The notes under the pieces were generated by a model. That model ran no database searches, was not told the origin of the DNA, and saw only the letters and a program-made list of their open reading frames with translations. Below are positions 15,205 through 24,307 of a stretch of 64,000 nucleotides of DNA, piece by piece; position 1 is the stretch's first letter, and the number at the start of each line of letters is the position of its first letter. Made by a program: the position numbers and the translations under genes. The DNA lies in contig NZ_JBPODZ010000002.1 in the NCBI RefSeq assembly GCF_052060015.1, forward strand, positions 1 through 64,000, written 5' to 3'. Source of the DNA: Arhodomonas sp052060015. Lineage in GTDB: Bacteria > Pseudomonadota > Gammaproteobacteria > Nitrococcales > Nitrococcaceae.

Positions 15205-17146
15205 ACGCCCCTGCCTGTTCTTCCACACCCTCGCCGTCACGGAAGAAGGCCTGCACCTCCCGGAAGCTCCGGGTCACCCGCATGGGGGGGAGACTGGCCA
15301 GGAAAACACGGCCGTAGCCCCGGGTCATGATGCGATTGTCGCCGATCACCAGCACGCCGCGGTCACTGGCGTCACGGATCAGCCGCCCCACGCCCTGACG
15401 CAGGGTGATCACCGCCTGGGGGAGCTGGAAGTCGCCGAAGGGATTGCCCTCACCGGCCTTCAGGGCCTCGATGCGCGCCTGGGTCACGGGGTCGGACGGC
15501 GACGCGAAGGGGAGCCGGTCGATGATCACGCAGGACAGCGCCTCGCCGCGCACGTCCACGCCCTCCCAAAAGCTCTGGGTGCCGAGGAGCACCGCGTCTC
15601 CCGCCTCCCGGAAGCGCTCCAGCAGCCGCCCCTGGGCCGCCTCGCCCTGCACCAGCAGGGGATGGTCGGTACGCTCGCGCAGGTATTCCGCGGCCACCCG
15701 CAACGCCCGGTGGCTGGTGAACAGCACGAACGCCCGCCCCCGGCTCTCGCGCAGGGTCCATTCCACCATCACCAGGAAGCGATCCAGGTAATCGGGGGCG
15801 TTGGGTGGAGGCAGCTTGGCCGGGACGTACAGCAGCGCATTGCGCTCGAAGTCGAAGGGGCTCTCCAACCGGAGGGTTTCCGGCTCGCCCAGGCCGAGGC
15901 GGGCGATGTAGTGCTCGAAGCGCCCGCCCACGGAGAGGGTCGCGGAGGTGAATACCCAGCTGCCGGGGTGCTTCGCCATCTGCGCCCGGAAGGTGGAGGC
16001 CACCTCCAGTGGCGTCAGCCGCAGGATGAACCCCTGGCTATGGGTCTCGAACCACTGCACGTGCTCGGCGTCGCCGCCCTCGAGGACTTGACCGAGGGTG
16101 TCCTGGAGCTCCGCGGCCCGGCGCCAGACCGCCTCGATCCCCTTGCCGCGCTGGGCATGGGGGGCAAGCCGCTCGTGCAGGGCGGCCAGGCGCTGGCGGA
16201 GCCTGCCGACGGCGTCGGCCACCGTTTCGTCGTCCGCCACCGCGCCCCAGGGCTCCCGGCGGCCGGCCGCACCAAGGCTCAACCGGAAATCCCGGCTCGC
16301 CTTGTCCAGGGCCTCGGCGGCGTCGGTGATGTCCGTCGCCTCCTTGGCCTCGCGGAGTTGCTCCACGCGGGCATCCCGGGCCAGCTCCTGGATCTGCCGA
16401 CTGCTCACCGCCACGCCGAAGAACTGCGCGGCGGTCTCCGGCAGCTGGTGGGCCTCGTCCAGGATCCAGGCATCGGCGGCCGGCAACACCTCGCCGAAGC
16501 CGCCCTGACGGACCGCCCAGTCCGCCATCAGAAGGTGGTGGTTGACCACCACCACGTCCGCCTCCTGGGCCCGTCGCCGCGCCTCCATGAGGTGGCACTC
16601 CGCGTGGAAGGGGCATTCCTGGCCCAGGCAGTTGTCCGGCGTGGAGGTCACCTTGCCGAGCAGCGCCCCCTCCAGATGGGCCACCGGGGCCTCGGCGAGG
16701 TCGCCGCTGCGGGTCTCGCCCGCCCACTCCCGCAGGCGCTGCAGCCGGGAGGCCTCGTCGCGGGAGTCGAAGCGCCCCTCCTCGGCGGCCAGCTCCAGCC
16801 GGTAGAGGCAAAGGTAGTTGCTGCGGCCCTTGAGCAGGGCTCGGGACGCCGGGACCTCCAGGGCGGCGGACACCAGGGGCAGGTCCCGGTGATAGAGCTG
16901 GTCCTGCAGGGTCCGGGTACCGGTGGAGATGATGACCTTCTTCCCGGAAAGCAGTGCCGGCACCAGGTACGCGAAGGTCTTGCCCGTGCCGGTGCCCGCC
17001 TCGGCCACCAGCACCCCGCCCTCCTCCAGGGTGCGCCCCACGGATTCGGCCATCTCCTGCTGCTCCGGCCGCGGCGAAAACCCGTCGACGGCCCGCGCCA
17101 ACGCCCCTTCTTCGGAGAGGGCGGTGCGGGCGTGCGCGGGGATCAC
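15188..17146 (-). CDS. yoaA: DinG/YoaA-family Fe-S DNA helicase
   Basis: A 652-residue XPD-like superfamily 2 helicase. Walker A is AEAGTGTGKT (48-57) and Walker B is DEAH (230-233). Four cysteines placed to bind a 4Fe-4S cluster are at 113, 173, 178 and 184 (YLCLYR, NCLGQECPFHAEC). Late motifs are WVFTSATL, GTQSFWEGVDVRGEAL and QGVGRLIRD. Length and motifs fit YoaA, which assists DNA polymerase III during damage repair, at least as well as DinG. The start overlaps the TPR lipoprotein stop by four bases (ATGA), so they are co-translated. Confidence 0.88.
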   Translation of the reverse strand: MIPAHARTALSEEGALARAVDGFSPRPEQQEMAESVGRTLEEGGVLVAEAGTGTGKTFAYLVPALLSGKKVIISTGTRTLQDQLYHRDLPLVSAALEVPASRALLKGRSNYLCLYRLELAAEEGRFDSRDEASRLQRLREWAGETRSGDLAEAPVAHLEGALLGKVTSTPDNCLGQECPFHAECHLMEARRRAQEADVVVVNHHLLMADWAVRQGGFGEVLPAADAWILDEAHQLPETAAQFFGVAVSSRQIQELARDARVEQLREAKEATDITDAAEALDKASRDFRLSLGAAGRREPWGAVADDETVADAVGRLRQRLAALHERLAPHAQRGKGIEAVWRRAAELQDTLGQVLEGGDAEHVQWFETHSQGFILRLTPLEVASTFRAQMAKHPGSWVFTSATLSVGGRFEHYIARLGLGEPETLRLESPFDFERNALLYVPAKLPPPNAPDYLDRFLVMVEWTLRESRGRAFVLFTSHRALRVAAEYLRERTDHPLLVQGEAAQGRLLERFREAGDAVLLGTQSFWEGVDVRGEALSCVIIDRLPFASPSDPVTQARIEALKAGEGNPFGDFQLPQAVITLRQGVGRLIRDASDRGVLVIGDNRIMTRGYGRVFLASLPPMRVTRSFREVQAFFRDGEGVEEQAGAYAGES

Positions 17147-17649
17147 TGCTCCCCCTCGAGTTCCGCGGCGCGGGCGGCCGCCTCGGCGGCGCCCTCCGCG
17201 TCGCCGAGGATCTCCCGGCAGGTGGCGATCAACCGCCAGTTCTGGGCACGCAGGCGACGATCGCCGGTATGGTCACTGGAGCGCCGCGCGAGATTGATGG
17301 CCTCCTCGCAGCGGTCCTGGCGATAGCGCACCACCGCCAGGTTCTGCCAGAGCACGGGGTGATCCGGGGCAAGGCGCAGTGCCCGCTCCAGGGCGTCACC
17401 GGCGACCTCCTGGCGGCCATCGGCGGAGGCGGCCTCGGCGTCCGCCACCAGGGTGCGCACGGCGGCCGGGAGCTCCGATACGCCGTCACGGGACGGCGCC
17501 TGCCGCGTCTCCCCCGTATCCTGCTGGTCCGGCCCGGACGGCGGGGCCCGCTCAGGGCTCGGCGGCGGGGCCGGCGACGGCGGGACACCGGCGCAACCAC
17601 CCAGCACGAGGCCGAGCACCACTACCAGCAATGCGTTGCGGGCGCTCAT
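17143..17649 (-). CDS. TPR-containing lipoprotein
   Basis: A 168-residue lipoprotein: signal MSARNALLVVVLGLVLGGC with lipobox LGGC (Cys19), a Pro-rich linker (residues about 22-55), then two or three tetratricopeptide-like helical pairs (DALERALRLAPDHPVLWQNL, AVVRYRQDRCEEAINLARRS, AQNWRLIATCREILGDAEGA). TPR lipoproteins of this size often help assemble peptidoglycan enzymes, and this one follows mrcB by 30 bases on the same strand, so a role with PBP1B is a reasonable guess. The stop overlaps the helicase start. Confidence 0.75.
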   Translation of the reverse strand: MSARNALLVVVLGLVLGGCAGVPPSPAPPPSPERAPPSGPDQQDTGETRQAPSRDGVSELPAAVRTLVADAEAASADGRQEVAGDALERALRLAPDHPVLWQNLAVVRYRQDRCEEAINLARRSSDHTGDRRLRAQNWRLIATCREILGDAEGAAEAAARAAELEGEQ

Positions 17650-17679
17650 TGATCATTCCTCCCTGGTCGTCCCTGCGGG

Positions 17680-20025
17680 TCAGCGGACCCAACCCTTCAA
17701 CCAAGACCCTGCCCGCTCGACCACGCCGCCGCGGCGGGCGCAGTCGGCGCGCTGCGAGGGGGCGTGGCCGCGCAGATAGGGCAGCGCCACGGCGTCCGGG
17801 CAGTCCGCGCTCGCCAGCCGTCCGGTGGCCGGCTCGATCCAGACCGGCTCCACCCCCGGGGGCGGGTCCGTGTCCAGTGGTCTGTAGGGTAACCCGGCGA
17901 AGAGCTCGCCCCATACCGTCATCGCGCCGCTGGCGCCGGTGAGCCCGGTGCGGCCGTTGTCGTCACGGCCCACCCAGACCACACCCAGGCGGTCTTCCGA
18001 GTAGCCCGCGAACCAGCTGTCCCGAAGGCCATTCGTCGTGCCGGTCTTGGCGGCGATCCCCGGGTCGTTACCCAGCCAACGCCGCAGGCCGCTGCCGGTG
18101 CCCTCCACCGGCACACGGCGCAGGGCGGACTCCAGCAAGTACACCGGGGCGCGGTCGAAGGCCCGTTCCACGCTCAGGGAATAGCGGCTGAGCACCTCCC
18201 CCTCCCGGGTCATCACCGCGCGGACCGAGCGCAGCGGCGTCCGATACCCCCCGGTCGCCAGCGTCTCGTAAACGCCGGCCACCTCCAGCGGGCTGTACTC
18301 GACGCTGCCCAGCAGCAGCGACGGGTAGACGGTTTCCGGGAGCGGGCCGCCGAGGCGCGAGAGGGTGTCCGCGACGGCACGGAGGCCCAGGTCCAGGCCC
18401 AACCGCACCGTGGGTACGTTGTAGGACTCCACCAGCGCCCGCCACAACGGCACGTCACCATGGCGCTCGCGGTCGTAGTTGCGCGGCGTCCAGGTCTCGC
18501 CGTCGGCGCCCTGGACCCGCACCGGCTGGTCGGCGAGGAGGCTGCCCAATCCGTAACGCGAGGGCCGTGACAGCGCGGTGAGATAGACCGCGGGCTTGAC
18601 CAGGGAGCCGATGGGCCGCCGGGCATCCAGCGCCCGGTTGAAGCCCTCGTAGCGTGGGTCCCGGCCACCGACGATGGCCTCCACCTCGCCGCTGTCCACG
18701 GCCACCACCACCGCCGCGGCCTGGGTGTCGTCCCGCCAGGCCTGCATGCGACGGGTCACCGCCTCCTCCGCCGCCCGCTGCACCATCGGGGCCAGGGTGG
18801 TGAACACGCGTAGCCCGTCGTTGTTCAGGTCCTCACGGCGGTAGTCCCGGGAGAGATGGCGGCGGACCAAGTCCATGAATGCCGGGTAGCGGAAACCCGC
18901 CTCGGGGATTTCGCGGCGCAGGCCGAGGGGTGTCTCCTTGGCGGCGGCCACGGCGTCGGCCTCGGCGAAGCCGCTCTCCGCCATCACATCGAGCACCAGG
19001 TCGCGGCGCTCACGCGCGCGTTCGGGATGGCGCCGCGGGTCATACCAGGAAGGCCCCTTCACCAGCGCCACCAGCAGCGCCTGCTCCGCGAGCGTGGTCC
19101 GCGACAGCGGCCGGCCGAAGTAGAAACGGCTGGCCAGACCGAAGCCGTGGATGGCCCGATCCCCGTCCTGGCCGAGGTAGACCTCGTTGAGATAGGTCTC
19201 CAGGATCTCGCGCTTGTCGTAGTGCCACTCCAACAGCATCGCCATCACCGCCTCGTTCACCTTGCGGGTGAGGGTGCGGTCGCTGGAGAGGAACAGGTTC
19301 TTGACCAGCTGCTGGGTCAGGGTACTGCCACCCTGGACGATGCGGCCGGCGCGGATGTTGGCGATCGCGGCACGGAGGATGCCGATCGGCGAGATCCCGA
19401 AATGCTCGGCGAATCGGCGGTCCTCCACGGCCAGTAGCCCGGCCACCAGACTGCGCGGCATCTCGTCCAGGGCGAGGAGCTCGCGGTCGGCGTGGTGGCT
19501 CGGGTGGATGCTGCCGATGCGCGCTGGGTCCAGGCGGAACAGATCGATGGCCCCGCCCTCGGCGCCGTTCAACGTACTGATCCGGCCGCCGTCGAGCTGT
19601 AAGGCCACCCGCCGTGCCCCCGCCTGCCCGTCGGGAAAGCGGAAGGGGCGGCGATGGATCAGGAAGCGGTCGCCGTCACGGCGATAGGTGCCCGGCTCCG
19701 CGGCCTCACCGTGGCGTTGATAGCCGGCGGCCGCGAGCTCGCGGACGAGCTGCTCCGCGTCCAGGGGCCGCCCCGCGTAGAGCTCCAACGGTCGAGCGAA
19801 GACCTGGGCCGGCAATGCCCACTGCCGCCCCTCGAATTCCTCGACCACGCGCTGATTGAGCCACCACGTCCAGCCACCGCCGGCCACCAGCACCAACACG
19901 AGGGAGACGAGCAGCAGCCGGCGCAGGCCCCGGCGCAGCGGGCCCGCCCTGCGCGACGCCTTATGGGTGGGTTTCTTCCGCCCGCTACCCTTACCGCGCC
20001 CGGGCTGTTGCGGCTTGCGTGCCAT
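17680..20025 (-). CDS. mrcB: Penicillin-binding protein 1B (bifunctional)
   Basis: A 781-residue class A PBP that polymerises and cross-links peptidoglycan. A basic cytoplasmic tail (1-35) and one transmembrane helix (36-54) are followed by a UB2H-like region (about 70-160). The GT51 transglycosylase domain has the catalytic Glu in LLAVEDRRFAEHFG and the motif GGSTLTQQLVKNLFL. The transpeptidase has SLVK (in RPIGSLVKPAVYL), SYN (VESYNVPT) and KTGTT. The C-terminus has two extra Cys (ASADCPDAV, QRADCARRG). UB2H suggests an LpoB-type activator; the TPR lipoprotein downstream is a candidate. It follows dsbB by 7 bases on the same strand. Confidence 0.93.
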   Translation of the reverse strand: MARKPQQPGRGKGSGRKKPTHKASRRAGPLRRGLRRLLLVSLVLVLVAGGGWTWWLNQRVVEEFEGRQWALPAQVFARPLELYAGRPLDAEQLVRELAAAGYQRHGEAAEPGTYRRDGDRFLIHRRPFRFPDGQAGARRVALQLDGGRISTLNGAEGGAIDLFRLDPARIGSIHPSHHADRELLALDEMPRSLVAGLLAVEDRRFAEHFGISPIGILRAAIANIRAGRIVQGGSTLTQQLVKNLFLSSDRTLTRKVNEAVMAMLLEWHYDKREILETYLNEVYLGQDGDRAIHGFGLASRFYFGRPLSRTTLAEQALLVALVKGPSWYDPRRHPERARERRDLVLDVMAESGFAEADAVAAAKETPLGLRREIPEAGFRYPAFMDLVRRHLSRDYRREDLNNDGLRVFTTLAPMVQRAAEEAVTRRMQAWRDDTQAAAVVVAVDSGEVEAIVGGRDPRYEGFNRALDARRPIGSLVKPAVYLTALSRPSRYGLGSLLADQPVRVQGADGETWTPRNYDRERHGDVPLWRALVESYNVPTVRLGLDLGLRAVADTLSRLGGPLPETVYPSLLLGSVEYSPLEVAGVYETLATGGYRTPLRSVRAVMTREGEVLSRYSLSVERAFDRAPVYLLESALRRVPVEGTGSGLRRWLGNDPGIAAKTGTTNGLRDSWFAGYSEDRLGVVWVGRDDNGRTGLTGASGAMTVWGELFAGLPYRPLDTDPPPGVEPVWIEPATGRLASADCPDAVALPYLRGHAPSQRADCARRGGVVERAGSWLKGWVR

Positions 20026-20032
20026 ACCCCCG

Positions 20033-20536
20033 TCAGCGCCGGCGTGCCGGCCAGTTCACGGCCACTGCGGCCACCGCGGCCACCACGAAGGCCAGCAGCG
20101 TCCAGGCCGGGATGCTCACCCCGAGCACCCGGTCCACCTCGGCACACTCCCCCGAGCCGGAGAGGACCCGCCCGAGAACGTCCATGAGCGGCAAGGTATC
20201 CATCATATAGCCGAGCCCCGGCCCACAGGCGGGCACCTGGTCCGGTGGGAGCGACTGCAGCCACAGGTGCCGCCAGGAGAGACCGACGCCGATCGCCGAC
20301 ACCGCGACGGCCAGCACCGCATACACCCGCGCCGCCGCCGAGCGCGGCGCGTGCAGCCCGGCGATGAGCAGCACCACGCCGAGGCCGGCGAAGGCGACGC
20401 GCTGGAGGATACACAGCGGACACGGCTCCATGCCCTGGATATGCTCCAGGTAGGCGGCAGCGCCGAGGAGCGCCGCACACAGGGCGAACCCCAGGAGATT
20501 GAGGCTGCGTCGGTAGTCGATGAGCGCGTTATTCAT
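20033..20536 (-). CDS. dsbB: Disulfide bond formation protein B
   Basis: A 167-residue four-helix inner-membrane protein that reoxidises DsbA and passes electrons to quinone. Its two periplasmic cysteine pairs are C39/C42 (EPCPLCILQR) and C104/C131 (VPACGPGLGY, SGECAEVD). The ATG at 20536 (MNNALIDYRRSLNL) is the family start; the open frame further upstream is antisense to fadE. It is probably the first gene of dsbB-mrcB-TPR-helicase, although dsbB and mrcB are not known to be functionally linked. Confidence 0.93.
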   Translation of the reverse strand: MNNALIDYRRSLNLLGFALCAALLGAAAYLEHIQGMEPCPLCILQRVAFAGLGVVLLIAGLHAPRSAAARVYAVLAVAVSAIGVGLSWRHLWLQSLPPDQVPACGPGLGYMMDTLPLMDVLGRVLSGSGECAEVDRVLGVSIPAWTLLAFVVAAVAAVAVNWPARRR

Positions 20537-20583
20537 GGCCGCGCATGGTAGCAGAACGCCGGCCATGCATTCCTCGCCCGGGG

Positions 20584-20603
20584 ACCATACGCTAGAGTAT
20601 GGT
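20584..20603. promoter_or_regulatory. Palindrome between dsbB and fadE
   Basis: A perfect inverted repeat ACCATAC-GCTAGA-GTATGGT lies in the 111-bp divergent dsbB/fadE region, about 45 bases before the fadE start. Size and position suit a repressor operator. It does not match the FadR or PsrA consensus that I know. Confidence 0.4.
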
Positions 20604-20647
20604 AGAGATGTCGCCCGGCGAAGACACCCGAGGGGTGGGAGGAGATC

Positions 20648-23092
20648 GTGGACGCCGTATTCTGGTTGCTGACCCTGCTCGCCGTCATCGCCGTCCTCGG
20701 CTTCCGGCGCTATCCGCTGTGGATCAATACCGCCACGGTCACCGCCTGGCTGCTCGCCTTCAGCGTGGCGGGGGACCATGCCGCGATCTGGGATGCCCTG
20801 CTGTGGGTGGTGCTCCTCGCCGTCGCCGTCCCCCTGAACCTGCCGGGGCTGCGCCGGCGCCTGCTCACCGACCGACTCTTCGAGTGGTTCCGCGGCGTCA
20901 TGCCAGAGATCTCGGAGACCGAGCGCGCCGCCCTGGACGCGGGGACCGTCTGGTGGGACGCGGCGCTGTTCACCGGCCGCCCGGACTGGGACGAGCTGCT
21001 GGCCCACCCCGGCCCCCGCCTCACTGAGGAGGAGCGGGTCTTCCTCGACGGCCCCTGCGAGACCCTCTGCCGCATGGTCAGCGACTGGGAGATCACCCAT
21101 GAGCGCCTCGACCTTCCCCCCGAGGCGTGGCGGTACATCCGCGAACAGGGGTTCTTCGGGCTGATCATCCCACGGGAATACGGCGGCAAGGGCTTCTCGG
21201 CGCTCGCCCACTCGGCGGTGACCATGAAGCTCGCCAGCCGCAGCGCCGACCTGGGCTCCACGGTGATGGTCCCCAATTCCCTGGGGCCGGCGGAGCTGCT
21301 GATGCGCTACGGCACCGATGCCCAGAAGGACCACTATCTCCCCCGGCTCGCGCATGGCGAGGAGGTCCCCTGTTTCGCGCTGACCGCCCCCACCGCGGGC
21401 TCCGATGCCGGCGCCATCCCGGACACCGGGGTGGTCTGCTACGGCGAGCACCAAGGCGAGCGGGTGCTCGGGCTGCGAGTGAACTGGGACAAGCGCTATA
21501 TCACCCTGGCGCCGGTGGCCACGGTCCTGGGCCTCGCCTTCAAGGCCCACGACCCCGACCACCTGCTCGGCGACGAGGAATCCCTCGGCATCACCCTGGC
21601 CCTGATCCCCACCGACACCCCGGGGGTGGAAACCGGCCGGCGTCACTTCCCGCTGAACTCCGCGTTCATGAACGGCCCGACCCGGGGCCGGGACGTATTC
21701 GTCCCCCTGGACTGGATCATCGGCGGCCGCGAGCGCCTCGGCGACGGCTGGCGGATGCTGATGAACTGCCTGTCCGTGGGCCGCTCCATCAGCCTGCCGT
21801 CCGCCGGCACCGCCCAAAGCAAGTTTACCGCCTGGACCACCGGCGGCTATGCGCGGGTGCGCGAGCAGTTCGGCGTGCCCATCGGTGAGTTCGAGGGCGT
21901 GCAGGAGGCGCTGGCCCGGATCGCCGGCAACGCCTACGTCACCGATGCCGCCCGGGTGCTCACCGCCTCCGCCATCGACGCCGGCGAGGAGCCGGCGGTG
22001 GTCTCGGCCATCGTGAAGTACCACCTCACCGAACGGGCCCGGCAGTCCATTACCGACGCCATGGACATCCACGGCGGCAAGGGCATCTGCCTGGGCCCAC
22101 GGAATTACCTCGGACGCCTGTGGCAGACCTCGCCCATCGCCATCACCGTGGAGGGGAGCAACATCCTCACCCGCAACATGATGATCTTCGGCCAGGGGGC
22201 GATCCGCTGCCACCCCTACGTGCTCCGGGAGATCCTGGCAACCGCCAACCCCGATCGGGAGGCCGGACGCGCGGAATTCGACGCGCTGGTGGTGGCCCAC
22301 GCGGGCTTCGGGGCCTCCAATGCCCTGCGCTCGCTGCTGCTGGGACTGAGCGGGGGGCGCCTCGCCGCCGCACCCGCCTCCGCCGCGGCGCAGGCCCGCG
22401 CCTACTACCGACAGCTCTCACGCTACGCCGCCGCCTTCGCCCTCACCGCCGATGCCGCCATGCTCACGTTGGGCGGCGGGCTCAAGCGTCGCGAACGGAT
22501 CTCGGCGCGCCTCGGGGACATGCTCTCCTGCCTGTACCTCGCCTCCGCCGCCCTCAAGCGCTACGAGGACGACGCCTGTCCGGAAGCGGATCTTCCGCTT
22601 CTGCGCTGGGTGCTGGAGGAGGCGCTCTTCACCCTCCAGGAGCGGCTGGACACCGTGCTCGGCAACTTCCCGTCAAGGCCACTGGCGGTGCTGCTGCGGG
22701 CCCTGGTCTTTCCGCTGGGACGGCACCGGCGGGGACCGTCGGACGCCCTCGGTGCGCAGGTGGCCCGCACCCTCATGGAGCCCGGCGCAAGCCGGGACCG
22801 GCTCCTCGCCGGTATCCATATCAGTGATGACCGGGAGGACCCCACCGGCGCGGTGGAGCATGCCCTGCGCCTCACCATCGAGGCCGCACCCATCGAGCAG
22901 CGCCTGCGTCGCGCGGTTCGCCGCGGCGAGCTTTCCGTTCGGTGGGACGAGGACGAAGTGGAGGTGGCGGTCGCCGCAGGTCTGCTGGATGGCGACGAGG
23001 CGGAACGGATACGCGCGGCCCGTACCGCCCGCCTCAGGGTGATAGCGGTGGATGACTACGACGCCGCGGAGCTCGTGGCCTCCGCGGGCTGA
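20648..23092 (+). CDS. fadE: Acyl-CoA dehydrogenase FadE
   Basis: An 814-residue enzyme, the same length as E. coli FadE, catalysing the first step of fatty acid beta-oxidation. Two N-terminal membrane segments (about 4-20 and 28-50) precede the flavin domain (GFFGLIIPREYGGKGFSALA; FALTAPTAGSDAGAIPDTG). The motif SAGTAQSKFTAWTTGGYARV and the C-terminal acyl-CoA domain (AMDIHGGKGICLGPRNYLGR) follow, then the FadE-specific C-terminal region (about 520-814). Starts at GTG 20648 with GGAGGAG upstream. Monocistronic; a palindrome at 20584-20603 may regulate it. Confidence 0.93.
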   Translation: MDAVFWLLTLLAVIAVLGFRRYPLWINTATVTAWLLAFSVAGDHAAIWDALLWVVLLAVAVPLNLPGLRRRLLTDRLFEWFRGVMPEISETERAALDAGTVWWDAALFTGRPDWDELLAHPGPRLTEEERVFLDGPCETLCRMVSDWEITHERLDLPPEAWRYIREQGFFGLIIPREYGGKGFSALAHSAVTMKLASRSADLGSTVMVPNSLGPAELLMRYGTDAQKDHYLPRLAHGEEVPCFALTAPTAGSDAGAIPDTGVVCYGEHQGERVLGLRVNWDKRYITLAPVATVLGLAFKAHDPDHLLGDEESLGITLALIPTDTPGVETGRRHFPLNSAFMNGPTRGRDVFVPLDWIIGGRERLGDGWRMLMNCLSVGRSISLPSAGTAQSKFTAWTTGGYARVREQFGVPIGEFEGVQEALARIAGNAYVTDAARVLTASAIDAGEEPAVVSAIVKYHLTERARQSITDAMDIHGGKGICLGPRNYLGRLWQTSPIAITVEGSNILTRNMMIFGQGAIRCHPYVLREILATANPDREAGRAEFDALVVAHAGFGASNALRSLLLGLSGGRLAAAPASAAAQARAYYRQLSRYAAAFALTADAAMLTLGGGLKRRERISARLGDMLSCLYLASAALKRYEDDACPEADLPLLRWVLEEALFTLQERLDTVLGNFPSRPLAVLLRALVFPLGRHRRGPSDALGAQVARTLMEPGASRDRLLAGIHISDDREDPTGAVEHALRLTIEAAPIEQRLRRAVRRGELSVRWDEDEVEVAVAAGLLDGDEAERIRAARTARLRVIAVDDYDAAELVASAG

Positions 23093-23100
23093 CCGGGAGA

Positions 23101-23129
23101 GACCGGGGGACGGCGGCCGTCCCCCGGTC
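23101..23129. terminator. Bidirectional terminator hairpin after fadE
   Basis: A perfect 13-bp GC-rich stem (GACCGGGGGACGG at 23101-23113 with its inverse at 23117-23129) with a 3-nt loop lies between the convergent fadE and Spy-like genes. No U tract follows. Confidence 0.6.
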
Positions 23130-23134
23130 CAGGC

Positions 23135-23773
23135 TCACTGCTGGCGCATCATCCCGCCGCCGCCCTGTGGCGAGCGCCTCTGCTGGCCGGATTCCCAGCG
23201 GCGACGCTGCTCGTCGGTGAGCATCTCCCGGTAGCGCCGGTGCATACGCGCCCCCTCGGCGGCCTGCTCGCCCCGGAGCTCGCCGAGCTGGCGATGGAGC
23301 TCCCGAATGCGGTCCGGATCGGGATCGTCGGCGGCCATCTCCAACCCTAGCTCGTCTTGCAGCCGGGCCGCCTCCTCCATGCGCCGGAACTGGGCGGAAC
23401 GCTGCTCCTGCCGAAGCTCACGCAGCTTCTCACGCTGCTCCGCGGAGAGATCCGGGCCGTAGCCGCCGGGGTTCCCCATCCCGGGCCCCATCATGCCTGG
23501 ACCCATCGCCCCGGGGCCCATCATCCCCCCGGGGTGCATCATCCCGGGTCCCATCATGCCGGGCCCCATAGCCCCTCCGCCCATCATATGGCCGTGTCCC
23601 ATCGCACCGGGACCCATCATGGCCCCCGGCCCCATCATCGCCCCGGGACCGAAGGTGCCGGGGCCACCGAGCCCGGTCGCGTAGGGGCAGTCCCAGGCGG
23701 CGGCACTGCCGGCGAAACCCACCCCGACCACCAGGGCCAGGCCCGTCATCATCGAACGCATAGACTGTTTCAT
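23135..23773 (-). CDS. Spy/LTXXQ-like periplasmic protein with Met-Gly-Pro repeats
   Basis: A 212-residue exported protein. The signal peptide (MKQSMRSMMTGLALVVGVGF, cut near AAA) is followed by a low-complexity region (about 30-100) of repeated GPGAMMGPG/GPGMMGPG units with His residues, then a helical domain with LSAEQREKLRELRQEQRSAQ and MLTDEQRRRWESGQ, the paired LTxxQ-type motifs of Spy/CpxP chaperones and zinc/copper-response proteins. The Met/His richness suggests soft-metal (Cu+/Ag+) binding. The ATG at 23773 has AGGAGGG upstream; an earlier in-frame ATG at 23806 would spoil the signal peptide. It follows the DUF411 gene by 29 bases, probably one operon. Confidence 0.75.
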   Translation of the reverse strand: MKQSMRSMMTGLALVVGVGFAGSAAAWDCPYATGLGGPGTFGPGAMMGPGAMMGPGAMGHGHMMGGGAMGPGMMGPGMMHPGGMMGPGAMGPGMMGPGMGNPGGYGPDLSAEQREKLRELRQEQRSAQFRRMEEAARLQDELGLEMAADDPDPDRIRELHRQLGELRGEQAAEGARMHRRYREMLTDEQRRRWESGQQRRSPQGGGGMMRQQ

Positions 23774-23802
23774 GGCGCCCTCCTTTCGCTTTTCCCTCAT
23801 CC

Positions 23803-24270
23803 TCATTCCCCGGCGTAGCGACTGAATACCGTCGTTCCACCACCCTCGCCCAGGGTCAGGACCTCATAGGCATCACGGCGTCCCCCCATCTCCATGCCCG
23901 GGGAACCCAGGGGCATACCCGGGACCGCCAGACCGGCCGCCCCGTCCCGTGCCTCGGCGACGAAGCGACGGATATCCGAGGCCGGCACATGCCCCTCGAT
24001 GACATGGCCGTCGATAAAGGCAGTGTGGCAGGAAGCGGTCTCCCGGGTGACACCCGCCTGCTGTTTGATGCCGTAAAGCTCCGCCTGCGCCACATCCTCT
24101 GCATCCACCCGGAAGCCCTCGGCCTCCAGGTGCCCGACCCAGGCCTCGCAGCAGCCGCAGGTAGCGGTCTTGTACACCTTGATGCCCGGGCGGCCTTCCC
24201 CCGAGCCATACAGCGGCAGCGCCGCAATACCTATAACGGCCACCGCGGCCGCGATCAGAACGTACTTCAT
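23803..24270 (-). CDS. DUF411 metal-binding protein
   Basis: A 155-residue exported or membrane-anchored protein: hydrophobic start MKYVLIAAAVAVIGIAALPL, then the DUF411 signature VYKTATCGCCEAWVGHLEAE, with CASCHT-like ETASCHTAFIDGHVIEGHVP and GLAVPGMPLGSPGMEMGG. DUF411 proteins are associated with copper, silver and gold resistance operons; the Cys triad probably binds the metal. GGGAG precedes the ATG at 24270. Neighbours include the Met-rich Spy-like protein downstream and further small Cys-containing secreted proteins upstream, which supports a metal-handling role. Confidence 0.85.
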   Translation of the reverse strand: MKYVLIAAAVAVIGIAALPLYGSGEGRPGIKVYKTATCGCCEAWVGHLEAEGFRVDAEDVAQAELYGIKQQAGVTRETASCHTAFIDGHVIEGHVPASDIRRFVAEARDGAAGLAVPGMPLGSPGMEMGGRRDAYEVLTLGEGGGTTVFSRYAGE

Positions 24271-24307
24271 GTAATTGCTCCCATTACCGGAAAGGTCGTC
24301 GTTCGCC

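Noticed and set aside
14987..17326. 779-codon plus-strand open frame
   Set aside because: It mirrors the DinG/YoaA helicase on the minus strand; its translation is low-complexity with no domain.
20537..22300. Minus-strand open frame extending dsbB upstream
   Set aside because: It lies antisense to fadE; DsbB homology starts at 20536.
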